Source: UBA2334 sp964396895
Lineage (GTDB): Bacteria > Pseudomonadota > Gammaproteobacteria > Burkholderiales > Burkholderiaceae_C
Length of the DNA stretch: 64,000 nucleotides
Assembly: GCA_964396895.1 (NCBI GenBank)
Contig: CAYNGJ010000003.1
Span: 124,001-188,000 of the forward strand
Direction: 5' to 3'
Below are positions 43,342 to 51,379 of this stretch, piece by piece. The translations under genes were made by a program, and so were the position numbers. The notes beneath the pieces were generated by a model. It had not been told where the DNA came from. It saw only the letters and a program-made list of their open reading frames with translations, and did no database searches. Numbering within the stretch: position 1 is the first letter of the stretch; each line of letters starts with the position of its first letter.

Positions 43342-44292
43342 ATGTTGTCCACTTGTCGCATCACCCTGTGCCTGACCGGCACGGACCCCGAACCCTGGCA
43401 GTCCGGCCTGAGCGCCGCGTTGCCCGGAGCCCAAGTTGGCGTCTGGGCGCCCGGTGCCCCACAGGCCGACTTTGCCGTGGTCTGGGCACCGCCCCAGGCC
43501 TTCATTGACGAGCAGCCCAGCCTGAAAGCCCTGCTCAACATCGGCGCGGGGGTCGATGCCCTGCTCAAGCTCCGCCTGCCACCCGGCTTGGCCGTGGTGC
43601 GGCTGGACGACGCGGGCATGTCGGTGCAAATGGCCGAGTACGTGTGCCAGGCCGTCATTCGCCACTTCCGCGAGCTGGATGTGTCCGAGGCCGACATGGC
43701 CCAGGGGCAGTGGAGGTTCCGCAAGCCGCGCTCCCGCGCCGACTTTGCCGTGGGCGTGCTGGGCCTGGGTGTGCTGGGCAGCCGTGTGGCGCAGGCGCTG
43801 CAAACCTTTGAATTTCCGGTCAACGGCTGGAGCCGCAGCCCCAAGGCGGCAGAGGCCCTGCCCGGTGTGCGAACCTTCGCGGGTGCGGCGCAATTGGGCG
43901 ACTTTTTGTCCGCCAGCCGCGTGCTGGTCAACCTGCTGCCCCTCACCGCCGAAACCGAAAACATCCTCAACCACGCCCACCTCTCGCGCCTGCAGCCGGG
44001 CAGCTACCTCATCAACGTGGCACGGGGGGCGCATTTGGTGGACGCCGATCTGCTGGCGCTGCTGGACAGCGGCCACCTGGCCGGGGCCACGCTGGACGTG
44101 TTCCGCACCGAGCCGCTGCCCGTCGGCCACCCCTTCTGGCACCACCCCAAGCTCACCCTCACCCCACACACCTCCGCCCGCACCCTGCGCGACGAAAGCA
44201 TCGCCCAGATCGCCCGCAAAATCAGCGCGCTGGCGGCGGGGCAGCCGCTGTCTGCCATTGCGGGGGTGGTGGATGTGGGGTTGGGGTACTGA
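43342..44292 (+). CDS. Glyoxylate/hydroxypyruvate reductase A-like 2-hydroxyacid dehydrogenase
   Basis: A 316-residue D-isomer-specific 2-hydroxyacid dehydrogenase of the GhrA type. The NAD(P) motif is GVLGLGVLGSRVAQAL; the catalytic triad is Arg in NVARGAHLV, Glu in FRTEPLPVGHPFW and His in LTPHTSA. It reduces glyoxylate or hydroxypyruvate. AGAGGTG precedes the ATG. It is the last gene before the restriction island and is not an obvious part of leucine breakdown. Confidence 0.87.
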   Translation: MLSTCRITLCLTGTDPEPWQSGLSAALPGAQVGVWAPGAPQADFAVVWAPPQAFIDEQPSLKALLNIGAGVDALLKLRLPPGLAVVRLDDAGMSVQMAEYVCQAVIRHFRELDVSEADMAQGQWRFRKPRSRADFAVGVLGLGVLGSRVAQALQTFEFPVNGWSRSPKAAEALPGVRTFAGAAQLGDFLSASRVLVNLLPLTAETENILNHAHLSRLQPGSYLINVARGAHLVDADLLALLDSGHLAGATLDVFRTEPLPVGHPFWHHPKLTLTPHTSARTLRDESIAQIARKISALAAGQPLSAIAGVVDVGLGY

Positions 44293-44342
44293 GGGCGGGC
44301 TGGCCACTGCCCAAGCAACACCCAAGCACCACAATCACGGGC

Positions 44343-46964
44343 ATGTCACACAAAGAAGCCCAAGCCCGCATCAAGATCAACAGGCTGTTGGAAGATGCCG
44401 GTTGGCGGTTTTTCGACGGTGCAGCGGGCCAAGCCAACGTGGCGCTGGAGCCCAAAGTCAAGCTCACCCAAAGCCAGATGGACGCGCTGGGCAACGACCT
44501 TGAGACCAGCAGCAACGGCTTCATCGACTTTTTGCTGCTTGATGACAAAGGCTTTCCGCTGGCGGTGCTGGAGGCCAAGGCCGAAAGCAAAAACCCGCTC
44601 ATCGGCAAAGAGCAGGCCCGCAAATACGCCAAGTCGCAAAACTGCCGCTTCGTCATCCTCAGCAACGGCAACCTGCATTACCTGTGGGACTTGGCCCAGG
44701 GCAACCCGCACGTCATCACCGCGTTTCCTGCGCCGTCCGACCTGGCGGGCTACGCCCACTTTCAGCCCGACGCGGCCCGGCTGGTGAATGAGTCGGTCGC
44801 TACCGACTACATCGCTCGCACCCAAATGCCCACCTACGACGAAGAGGCGGGCTGGAAGAATGAGGCCGAGCGCGAGGCATTCACCCACAAGCACCGCCTG
44901 CGCTTCATGCGCCACTACCAACAGCGGGCCGTGCAAGCCATCCAAGCCGCAGTCAAGGGCGGGCAAACCCGGTTTTTGTTTGAAATGGCCACGGGCACCG
45001 GCAAAACCCTCACGGCTGCGGCCGTCATCAAGCTGTTTTTGCGCACCGGCAATGCCCGGCGCGTGCTGTTTTTGGTGGACAGGCTGGAGCTGGAGGACCA
45101 GGCCCACAAAGCCTTCGTGTTCCTGCTGAAGAACGACTACCAAAGCGCCGTGTACAAAGACAGCCGCGACGACTGGCGCAAGGCCGAAATGGTGGTCACC
45201 ACCGTGCAAAGCCTGCTGTTCAACGCCAAGTACAAGCAGTTCTCGCCCACCGACTTTGACCTGGTCATTTCAGACGAGGCCCACCGCTCCATCAGTGGCA
45301 ATGCGCGGGCGGTGTTTGAATACTTTGTGGGCTACAAGCTGGGCCTCACCGCCACGCCCAAAGACTATTTGAAGCAATTTGACCCAGCCAAACCCATAGC
45401 ACCTGATTCCCGGCAAGACCCCCGCGAAAGCGAATGCCGCCTGCTGCTGGACACCTACCGCACCTTCGGCTGCGAATCGGGCGAACCCACCTACCGCTAC
45501 TCGCTGCTCGACGGCGTGAAAGACGGCTTTCTCATCAACCCCCTGGTGGTCGATGCCCGCACCGAAGTCACCACCCAACTGCTGTCCGACCAAGGCTATG
45601 CCGCCGTGGTCATCAACGAATCGGCCCAGGGCGAGCAGACCAGCGAGCAACGCTTCAAGCAAAAGAGCTTTGAAAAGCGGTTTTTCTCCGAGCCCACCAA
45701 CCGCCTGTTGTGCGAAACCCTGCTCAAGCACGGCCTGCGCGACCCCATCAGCGCCGAGTTTGGCAAAACCATTGTGTTTGCCGTCAGCCAGGCCCATGCC
45801 ACCAAGCTCACGCAACTGCTGAACGAGCTGGCCCATGCGATGTTTCCAGGCCGCTACCAGTCAGACTTTGCGGTGCAAGTCACCTCGCTCATTCCCGAGG
45901 CGCAGCAGTTCACCATCAACTTCACCAACAACAACCTGCTGGGTTCGTCCAACGGGCTGGCGGCCTACAAAACCAGCAAAGCCCGCGTGTGCGTTACCGT
46001 CGGCATGATGACCACGGGCTACGACTGCCCCGACCTGCTCAATCTGGCACTCATGCGCCCAGTGTTCTCGCCATCGGAGTTTGTGCAGATCAAAGGCCGG
46101 GGCACCCGCAAGCACGACTTTCGCGAACAACTGCAAGACGAATCGCTCAAAACCCAGGTGGCCGCACCGCACAAAACCGCCTACAAACTGTTCGACTTCT
46201 TCGCCACCTGCGAATACTTTGAAAACCAGTTTGACTACGACGAGGTGCTGAAACTCCCCCGGCCCAAACCTGCATCCACGCGCACCCCTGCTGACACGGG
46301 CGGCGAAAGCGACCCCGGCAACACCGGCGGTGGCGGCCTGGGTGGTGGACTGGATGAAAACGGCAAATACCACCACACAGCCCCCGATGCGCTGGCCCTG
46401 CACGCAGAAACGCAAATCGGTTTCCAGGGCATGAAGGTGGACCGCATGTTCTTCCAGAAATTTGAAGACACCGTCAAAGCCCACCCCGTGGTGGCCCAGC
46501 AGGTGAGCGACGGCCAATGGGACCAGGCCATTGACTTCATTACCACCGAGCTGTTCGACAAACCCAACGAATACTTCAACCTCGACAAACTCCGCCGCGC
46601 TGCCGGGGTGGACCGCCGCCTGGGCCTGCGTGAGATTTTGGAAAAAGCCTTTGGCCTCATCACCGGCTTCAAAAGCAAAGACGAACTGCTGGAAGACGAG
46701 TTTGAAAAGTTCTTGCTCGACCAGCAAAACGCCACCGGCTTCAGTGCCGACTCCACCGCCAGCGCCGTGCAGGCCATGAAGTACTACTTCAAGGCCTACG
46801 CCACCGACCACCGCCTGCGCGACATCATCGAAACCGGCCACCTCACCAGCCTCAACGTGTACCCCGCCTTCGGCATGACCCACTTCAAAGCCGTGCCCAT
46901 GGCCTGGCGCAAGCGCATCCCCGAGTACGTGAAGGACTACGTGCCGCTCAATCAGTTCATGTAA
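44343..46964 (+). CDS. hsdR: Type I restriction enzyme, R (endonuclease/translocase) subunit
   Basis: An 873-residue HsdR. The N-terminal nuclease has the PD-(D/E)xK residues Asp62 in FIDFLLLDD and Glu77/Lys79 in LEAKAE. The translocase has Walker A ATGTGKT ending at Thr222, DEAH at 311-314 and the motif VI-like QIKGRGTRKHDF. A Gly-rich linker precedes the C-terminal domain that contacts the methyltransferase core. Active residues look intact. The gene opens an island that also holds an antitoxin-toxin pair, the modification/specificity protein and a YhcG-type nuclease. Confidence 0.93.
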   Translation: MSHKEAQARIKINRLLEDAGWRFFDGAAGQANVALEPKVKLTQSQMDALGNDLETSSNGFIDFLLLDDKGFPLAVLEAKAESKNPLIGKEQARKYAKSQNCRFVILSNGNLHYLWDLAQGNPHVITAFPAPSDLAGYAHFQPDAARLVNESVATDYIARTQMPTYDEEAGWKNEAEREAFTHKHRLRFMRHYQQRAVQAIQAAVKGGQTRFLFEMATGTGKTLTAAAVIKLFLRTGNARRVLFLVDRLELEDQAHKAFVFLLKNDYQSAVYKDSRDDWRKAEMVVTTVQSLLFNAKYKQFSPTDFDLVISDEAHRSISGNARAVFEYFVGYKLGLTATPKDYLKQFDPAKPIAPDSRQDPRESECRLLLDTYRTFGCESGEPTYRYSLLDGVKDGFLINPLVVDARTEVTTQLLSDQGYAAVVINESAQGEQTSEQRFKQKSFEKRFFSEPTNRLLCETLLKHGLRDPISAEFGKTIVFAVSQAHATKLTQLLNELAHAMFPGRYQSDFAVQVTSLIPEAQQFTINFTNNNLLGSSNGLAAYKTSKARVCVTVGMMTTGYDCPDLLNLALMRPVFSPSEFVQIKGRGTRKHDFREQLQDESLKTQVAAPHKTAYKLFDFFATCEYFENQFDYDEVLKLPRPKPASTRTPADTGGESDPGNTGGGGLGGGLDENGKYHHTAPDALALHAETQIGFQGMKVDRMFFQKFEDTVKAHPVVAQQVSDGQWDQAIDFITTELFDKPNEYFNLDKLRRAAGVDRRLGLREILEKAFGLITGFKSKDELLEDEFEKFLLDQQNATGFSADSTASAVQAMKYYFKAYATDHRLRDIIETGHLTSLNVYPAFGMTHFKAVPMAWRKRIPEYVKDYVPLNQFM

Positions 46965-46991
46965 ACTGCATTACATAAACTGATTTTGTAA
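46962..46991 (+). promoter_or_regulatory. Candidate operator of the AbrB-VapC pair
   Basis: The A+T-rich gap after hsdR has the inverted repeat TTACA (46971-46975) and TGTAA (46987-46991) and two direct copies of TAAACTG (46962-46968 and 46976-46982). It lies 10 bases before the antitoxin ATG and could bind the AbrB-type antitoxin. Confidence 0.4.
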
Positions 46992-47000
46992 GGATTTTTT

Positions 47001-47222
47001 ATGTCCGAATCCACCATCACCACCAAAGGCCAAACCACCGTGCCTGCCGACGTGCGCCAAAGTCTGGGCAGCGCACCCGGCACCAAGTTGGTCTGGAACC
47101 CCATGCCCGATGGTCGCGTGCTGGTGCGCGTCAAAAACCAATCGGTGCTCGACATGGCAGGCCTGCTCACCCCACCAGGCGGCAAGCAGGTGGCCGTTGA
47201 AGACATGAGCCCCTGGCAGTGA
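47001..47222 (+). CDS. AbrB/MazE-type antitoxin (swapped-hairpin domain)
   Basis: A 73-residue protein starting MSESTITTKGQTTVPADVRQ, the SpoVT-AbrB swapped-hairpin DNA-binding signature. The short C-terminal tail would neutralise the toxin. GTAAGG precedes the ATG. It is followed by a PIN-domain toxin 31 bases downstream, inside a type I restriction-modification operon. Confidence 0.87.
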   Translation: MSESTITTKGQTTVPADVRQSLGSAPGTKLVWNPMPDGRVLVRVKNQSVLDMAGLLTPPGGKQVAVEDMSPWQ

Positions 47223-47253
47223 ATTCTTTGTAATTAGCCACGCCTGAACGCCC

Positions 47254-47646
47254 ATGGCCTCGCTCGATACCAACATCCTGGTGCGCCTGCTGGTGCAAGA
47301 CGACCCCCGCCAAACCGCCGCCGTGCAGCGGCTGCTGGCGCACGGCATTCAAAACGCCGAAACGCTGTTTGTGCCCATCACCGTCTCGCTGGAACTGGAG
47401 TGGGTGCTCCGCGCCCGCTATGGCTTTGCCAAGGCGGACATCATTCACGCCCTGTCCACCCTGCTGCGGGCCGTGGAGTTGTCGTTCGAGTCTGAGCCCG
47501 CCCTTGAAATGGCCCTGCTCCATTACGAACAAGGCAGCGCCGACTACGCCGACTGCCTGCATGCCGCGCTGGCACAGGCGCAGCCGCTGTGGACCTTTGA
47601 CAAAGCCGCCGCCAAAACTCCCGGTGCCCGCCTGCTCACCCCCTGA
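47254..47646 (+). CDS. PIN-domain toxin (VapC-like)
   Basis: A 130-residue PIN-domain protein with acidic residues in ASLDTNILVRLL, SLELEWVLRARYG, SADYADCLHAAL and WTFDKAAAK, matching VapC-type ribonuclease toxins. It is not closely similar to the VapC at 39243. It sits between hsdR and the modification gene, the latter starting 17 bases after its stop, so all are probably cotranscribed. Confidence 0.88.
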   Translation: MASLDTNILVRLLVQDDPRQTAAVQRLLAHGIQNAETLFVPITVSLELEWVLRARYGFAKADIIHALSTLLRAVELSFESEPALEMALLHYEQGSADYADCLHAALAQAQPLWTFDKAAAKTPGARLLTP

Positions 47647-47663
47647 ACCCGAGAGACTCCCCC

Positions 47664-50243
47664 TTGCTCGACACCGCCACCAAAAAACGCATTGACGACT
47701 GCCGCGACATCCTGGTCGGCAAAGTGCCCGACCCCAAAAGCCAGGTCGAGCAAATCACCATTGCGCTCATCTACAAGTTCATGGACGACATGGATGCCGA
47801 GGCCGAAGAACTCGGCGGCCACCGGCGCTTTTTTGCCGGGGCCTTTGCCCGCTTTGGCTGGGCCAAACTCATGGCCCCCAGCCTGGGCGGGTTTGAAGTG
47901 CTGGCGCTGTACAGCGAAGCCATTCAGAACATGCGCGCCAACCCCGGCGTGCCCGAGCTGTTTCGCGACATCTTCAAAAACGCCTACCTGCCCTACCGCG
48001 ACCCCGAAACGCTCAAAAGCTTTCTGAAGGAAATCAACCACTTCAGCTACGACCACTCCGAGCGCCTGGGCGATGCCTTTGAGTACCTGTTGAGCGTGCT
48101 GGGCAGCCAGGGCGATGCGGGCCAGTTCCGCACACCGCGCCACATCATCGACTTCATGGTCGCCGTGATTGACCCCCAAAAGCACGAAACCATTCTGGAC
48201 CCCGCCTGCGGCACCGCAGGCTTCCTCATTTCGGCGTGGAAGCACATTCTGGCGGCCAACACCAGCGGCGAAAAGGTCGTATCAGGCACTGAATTTGATA
48301 AAAATGGTCAAAATATCGATAGCAAAGAAGCCATTGAATTCAAGCGTGAGAAGGGTAATTTACTCACGCCAGACGAGCGAAAAAGGCTAGCAGCCAACAT
48401 CAAGGGCTACGACATCTCGCCCGACATGGTTCGCCTTTCGCTGGCCAACCTGTACCTGCACGGCTTTGCCGACCCGCATGTGGTGGAGTACGACACCCTC
48501 ACGCAAGACGACAAGTGGAACGAGCTGGCCGATGTGATTCTGGCCAACCCCCCGTTCATGTCGCCCAAAGGCGGCATCAAGCCACACAAGCGCTTCAGCG
48601 TGCAGGCCACGCGCAGCGAGGTGCTGTTTGTCGATTACATGGCCGAGCACCTCAGCGCCACGGGCCGCGCGGCCATCGTGGTGCCCGAGGGCATCATTTT
48701 TCAGAGCGGCACCGCCTACAAGGCGCTGCGCAAAATGCTGGTGGAGTCATCACTGGTGGCCGTGGTCAGCCTGCCTGCCGGGGTGTTCAACCCCTACAGC
48801 GGCGTGAAAACCAGCATCCTCATTCTGGACAAGCGCGTCCACAAACAAACCAGCCAGGTGCTGTTTGTGAAGGTGCAAAACGATGGCTACAACCTGGGTG
48901 CCCAGCGCCGCGCGGTGGTGAACAGCGACCTGCCCGAAGCCACCCGCCTGCTGCGCCGCTGGATGACCGCACCCAACGCGTTTGAAGGCGATACCCCGCT
49001 GGCACAGGCGGTGGAACGGGCGCGGATAGGGGAGGGTGGGGACTTTGGGTTGAGTGGGGAGCGGTATGGCGCGACACTCGTTCACGCTACCGATTGGCCT
49101 TTGTTTCCGCTGTCAGCAATCGCTGAATTCCGCAGTGGCCTCTGGAAGAGTGAAAAGGAACCATTGCGGACAGTGAAGATTTTGCGGAACACCAATTTTG
49201 CAAAAGGTGGTTTTCTGAACTTATCTGATGTTGCAGAACATCCTGTGGAGGAGCGACAACTTGAATCACGGCTGCTTCAGTATGGCGACATACTTCTTGA
49301 GAAATCAGGTGGTGGTCCGACGCAGCCTGTTGGGCGAGTCGCCTTCTTCGCACTTCAAGAGGGTGAATATTCATACAGCAATTTCACAGCACGCATTCGT
49401 GTTGTGAACGAAAAGGCGAATCCTGCTTTCGTTTGGCTCATGTTGAATGCGCTCTATCAGCGTGGAGGCACCGAGGGATTACAAAAGCAAACCAGCGGGA
49501 TACGGAATTTGGATAACCCCGCGTATCAGGCGCTTCAAATTCCCCTCCCACCCCTCGAAGTCCAACACCAAATCGTGGCCGAAATCGAGGGCTACCAAAA
49601 AGTCATAGCCGGTGCCCGGCAGGTGGTGGACAACTACAAACCGCACATTGCGATTGATCCGGCTTGGGCAACAGTGTCTGTGGGTGAAGTTACCCGCATC
49701 CGTTCTGGTGGAACACCTGACCGATCCAACCCTGACTACTGGGGTGGTGATATTCCTTGGGTCAAGACCGGGCAAATTGACTTCAAGCGGATTGAGTCTG
49801 CCGAGGAGTTCATCACCCAGGCTGGGCTGGAAAACTCTGCCGCACGCATGGTTCCGGCTGGCACCATCTTGATGGCCATGTACGGCCAGGGCGTGACCCG
49901 TGGGCGTGTGGCCATTCTGGGTATTGATGCAACAACCAACCAAGCTTGTGCTGCCATTGAGGTCACGGCTGATTTGCCTGATAAGGAATTCTTGTATTGG
50001 TCACTGGTTGGCAAATACGAAGAATTGCGGGCTCTCAGTGAAGCGCGTGGCGGGAACCAAAGTAATTTGAACGCCCAACTGATTCGGAATGTGCGAATTC
50101 CCCTCCCCGACCTCGAAACCCAACGCACCATCGTCGCCGAGATCGAAGCCGAGCAAGCCCTGGTCAACGCCAACCGCGAACTCATCCGCCGCATGGAGGC
50201 CAAAATCAAAACCGCCATTGACAAGGTGTGGGGGGCGGCATGA
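47664..50243 (+). CDS. hsdM: Type I restriction-modification fused methyltransferase-specificity protein (HsdM-HsdS)
   Basis: An 859-residue single chain. The N-terminal part (about 1-470) is an N6-adenine methyltransferase with the AdoMet motif LDPACGTAGF from Asp179 and catalytic NPPF at 295-298. The C-terminal part (about 475-859) is an HsdS-like module with two target-recognition domains. Each ends in a near-identical coiled segment, IPLPPLEVQHQIVAEIEGYQ from residue 626 and IPLPDLETQRTIVAEIEAEQ from 812. No separate hsdS is present. The recognition domains are visibly A+T-richer than flanks. TTG start, as no suitable ATG precedes Met38-39. Coupled to the next gene by ATGA. Confidence 0.9.
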   Translation: MLDTATKKRIDDCRDILVGKVPDPKSQVEQITIALIYKFMDDMDAEAEELGGHRRFFAGAFARFGWAKLMAPSLGGFEVLALYSEAIQNMRANPGVPELFRDIFKNAYLPYRDPETLKSFLKEINHFSYDHSERLGDAFEYLLSVLGSQGDAGQFRTPRHIIDFMVAVIDPQKHETILDPACGTAGFLISAWKHILAANTSGEKVVSGTEFDKNGQNIDSKEAIEFKREKGNLLTPDERKRLAANIKGYDISPDMVRLSLANLYLHGFADPHVVEYDTLTQDDKWNELADVILANPPFMSPKGGIKPHKRFSVQATRSEVLFVDYMAEHLSATGRAAIVVPEGIIFQSGTAYKALRKMLVESSLVAVVSLPAGVFNPYSGVKTSILILDKRVHKQTSQVLFVKVQNDGYNLGAQRRAVVNSDLPEATRLLRRWMTAPNAFEGDTPLAQAVERARIGEGGDFGLSGERYGATLVHATDWPLFPLSAIAEFRSGLWKSEKEPLRTVKILRNTNFAKGGFLNLSDVAEHPVEERQLESRLLQYGDILLEKSGGGPTQPVGRVAFFALQEGEYSYSNFTARIRVVNEKANPAFVWLMLNALYQRGGTEGLQKQTSGIRNLDNPAYQALQIPLPPLEVQHQIVAEIEGYQKVIAGARQVVDNYKPHIAIDPAWATVSVGEVTRIRSGGTPDRSNPDYWGGDIPWVKTGQIDFKRIESAEEFITQAGLENSAARMVPAGTILMAMYGQGVTRGRVAILGIDATTNQACAAIEVTADLPDKEFLYWSLVGKYEELRALSEARGGNQSNLNAQLIRNVRIPLPDLETQRTIVAEIEAEQALVNANRELIRRMEAKIKTAIDKVWGAA
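49536..49600 (+). repeat. Direct repeat A at the end of the first recognition domain
   Basis: The segment CAAATTCCCCTCCCACCCCT followed by CGAAGTCCAACACCAAATCG corresponds in sequence and coding frame to 50094-50158. The two copies flank the second target-recognition domain. Confidence 0.75.
50094..50158 (+). repeat. Direct repeat B at the end of the second recognition domain
   Basis: CGAATTCCCCTCCCCGACCT followed by CGAAACCCAACGCACCATCG parallels repeat A at 49536. Such repeats form the conserved helices of specificity subunits and can mediate recognition-domain exchange by recombination. Confidence 0.75.
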
Positions 50244-51298
50244 GCACCCCATCCACGCCCGCACCACCCACGCTGACCGGGCTGGTTGATGCCTTGCGCG
50301 GTCTCATCCAGCAAGGCCGCCAACAGGCTTTGCGTGCGGTGGACATGGTGCAGGTACACACCTGCTGGGAGGTGGGGCGGCACATCGTGGAATTTGAGCA
50401 AGGCGGCGAGGTGCGTGCCGCCTACGGTAAGCGCCTGTTGCCCGAGCTGGCCCAGGCCCTCACGCGCGAGTTTGGCCGGGGGTTTGATGCGTCCAATTTG
50501 CGTTACATGCGTTTGTTTTACAACGCCTTTCCCATTCGTGACGCACTGCGCCACGAATTGAGCTGGACGCACTACCGCCTGCTGCTGCGTGTTGACAGCG
50601 CCGATGCCCGGCAGTGGTACATGGCCGAGGCGGCCACACAAAACTGGAGCTCCCGCGCACTGGAGCGGCAAATGGGCACGCTGTATTACGAGCGGCTGCT
50701 GCTCAGTGCCGACAAGGCCAGCGTCACCGCCGAGGCTGCGGCCAACTTGGCTGCACTGTCGCCAACGCCCCGCAGCTTTGTGCGTGACCCGGTGATGCTG
50801 GAGTTTTTAGGGTTGCCGGGTGCGGGCAAGTTGCTTGAGTCGGGCCTGGAGCAGGCGCTGATGGACAAGCTGCAAGCTTTTTTGCTGGAGCTGGGCAAAG
50901 GTTTTGCCTTTGTGGCCCGCCAGCAGCGCATCAGCACCGAATCGCAAGACTTCTACATTGACCTGGTGTTTTACAACTACCTGCTGAAGTGCTTTGTGTT
51001 GATTGACCTGAAAACCCACAAACTCACCCACCAAGACATTGGCCAGATGGACATGTATGTGCGCATGTACGACGACCAAAGGCGCGGCGAGGGTGATAAC
51101 CCCACTGTCGGCATCTTGTTGTGCGAGCACAAGGATGAGTCGGTGGTGCGGTACTCGGTGCTGAACGACAGCGCCCAACTGTTTGCCAGCAAATACCGGC
51201 TGGTTTTGCCCACTGAAGATGAATTGCGCCAGGAAATCGAACGGGAGCGGGCGGTCCTGGAGGTGGCCAAACATTTGCAGGCCAGGGGCGATTCATGA
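50240..51298 (+). CDS. YhcG-type PD-(D/E)xK nuclease (DUF1016)
   Basis: A 352-residue protein of the YhcG/DUF1016 family. The N-terminal domain carries WEVGRHIVEFEQGG and FGRGFDASNLRYMRLFY. The C-terminal nuclease core has DFYIDLVFYNYLLKCFVLIDLKT with the Asp...Asp-x-Lys pattern of PD-(D/E)xK enzymes. Members are often found beside type I restriction genes and have been proposed to act on branched DNA. ATG 50240 overlaps the upstream stop (ATGA), so it belongs to the restriction operon. Confidence 0.87.
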   Translation: MSTPSTPAPPTLTGLVDALRGLIQQGRQQALRAVDMVQVHTCWEVGRHIVEFEQGGEVRAAYGKRLLPELAQALTREFGRGFDASNLRYMRLFYNAFPIRDALRHELSWTHYRLLLRVDSADARQWYMAEAATQNWSSRALERQMGTLYYERLLLSADKASVTAEAAANLAALSPTPRSFVRDPVMLEFLGLPGAGKLLESGLEQALMDKLQAFLLELGKGFAFVARQQRISTESQDFYIDLVFYNYLLKCFVLIDLKTHKLTHQDIGQMDMYVRMYDDQRRGEGDNPTVGILLCEHKDESVVRYSVLNDSAQLFASKYRLVLPTEDELRQEIERERAVLEVAKHLQARGDS

Positions 51299-51379
51299 CT
51301 TGCACCAAGGATGGCCATGCGACTGCACAAGGCCAATTTAATTTCAATACACAACTTTCCGAGCACTGAAGAGAGCCCC

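Noticed and set aside
48283..48390. A+T-rich segment in the hsdM part considered as a repeat insertion
   Set aside because: It resembles the repeat family only loosely and falls in a naturally variable stretch of type I methyltransferases; the evidence is too weak to call.
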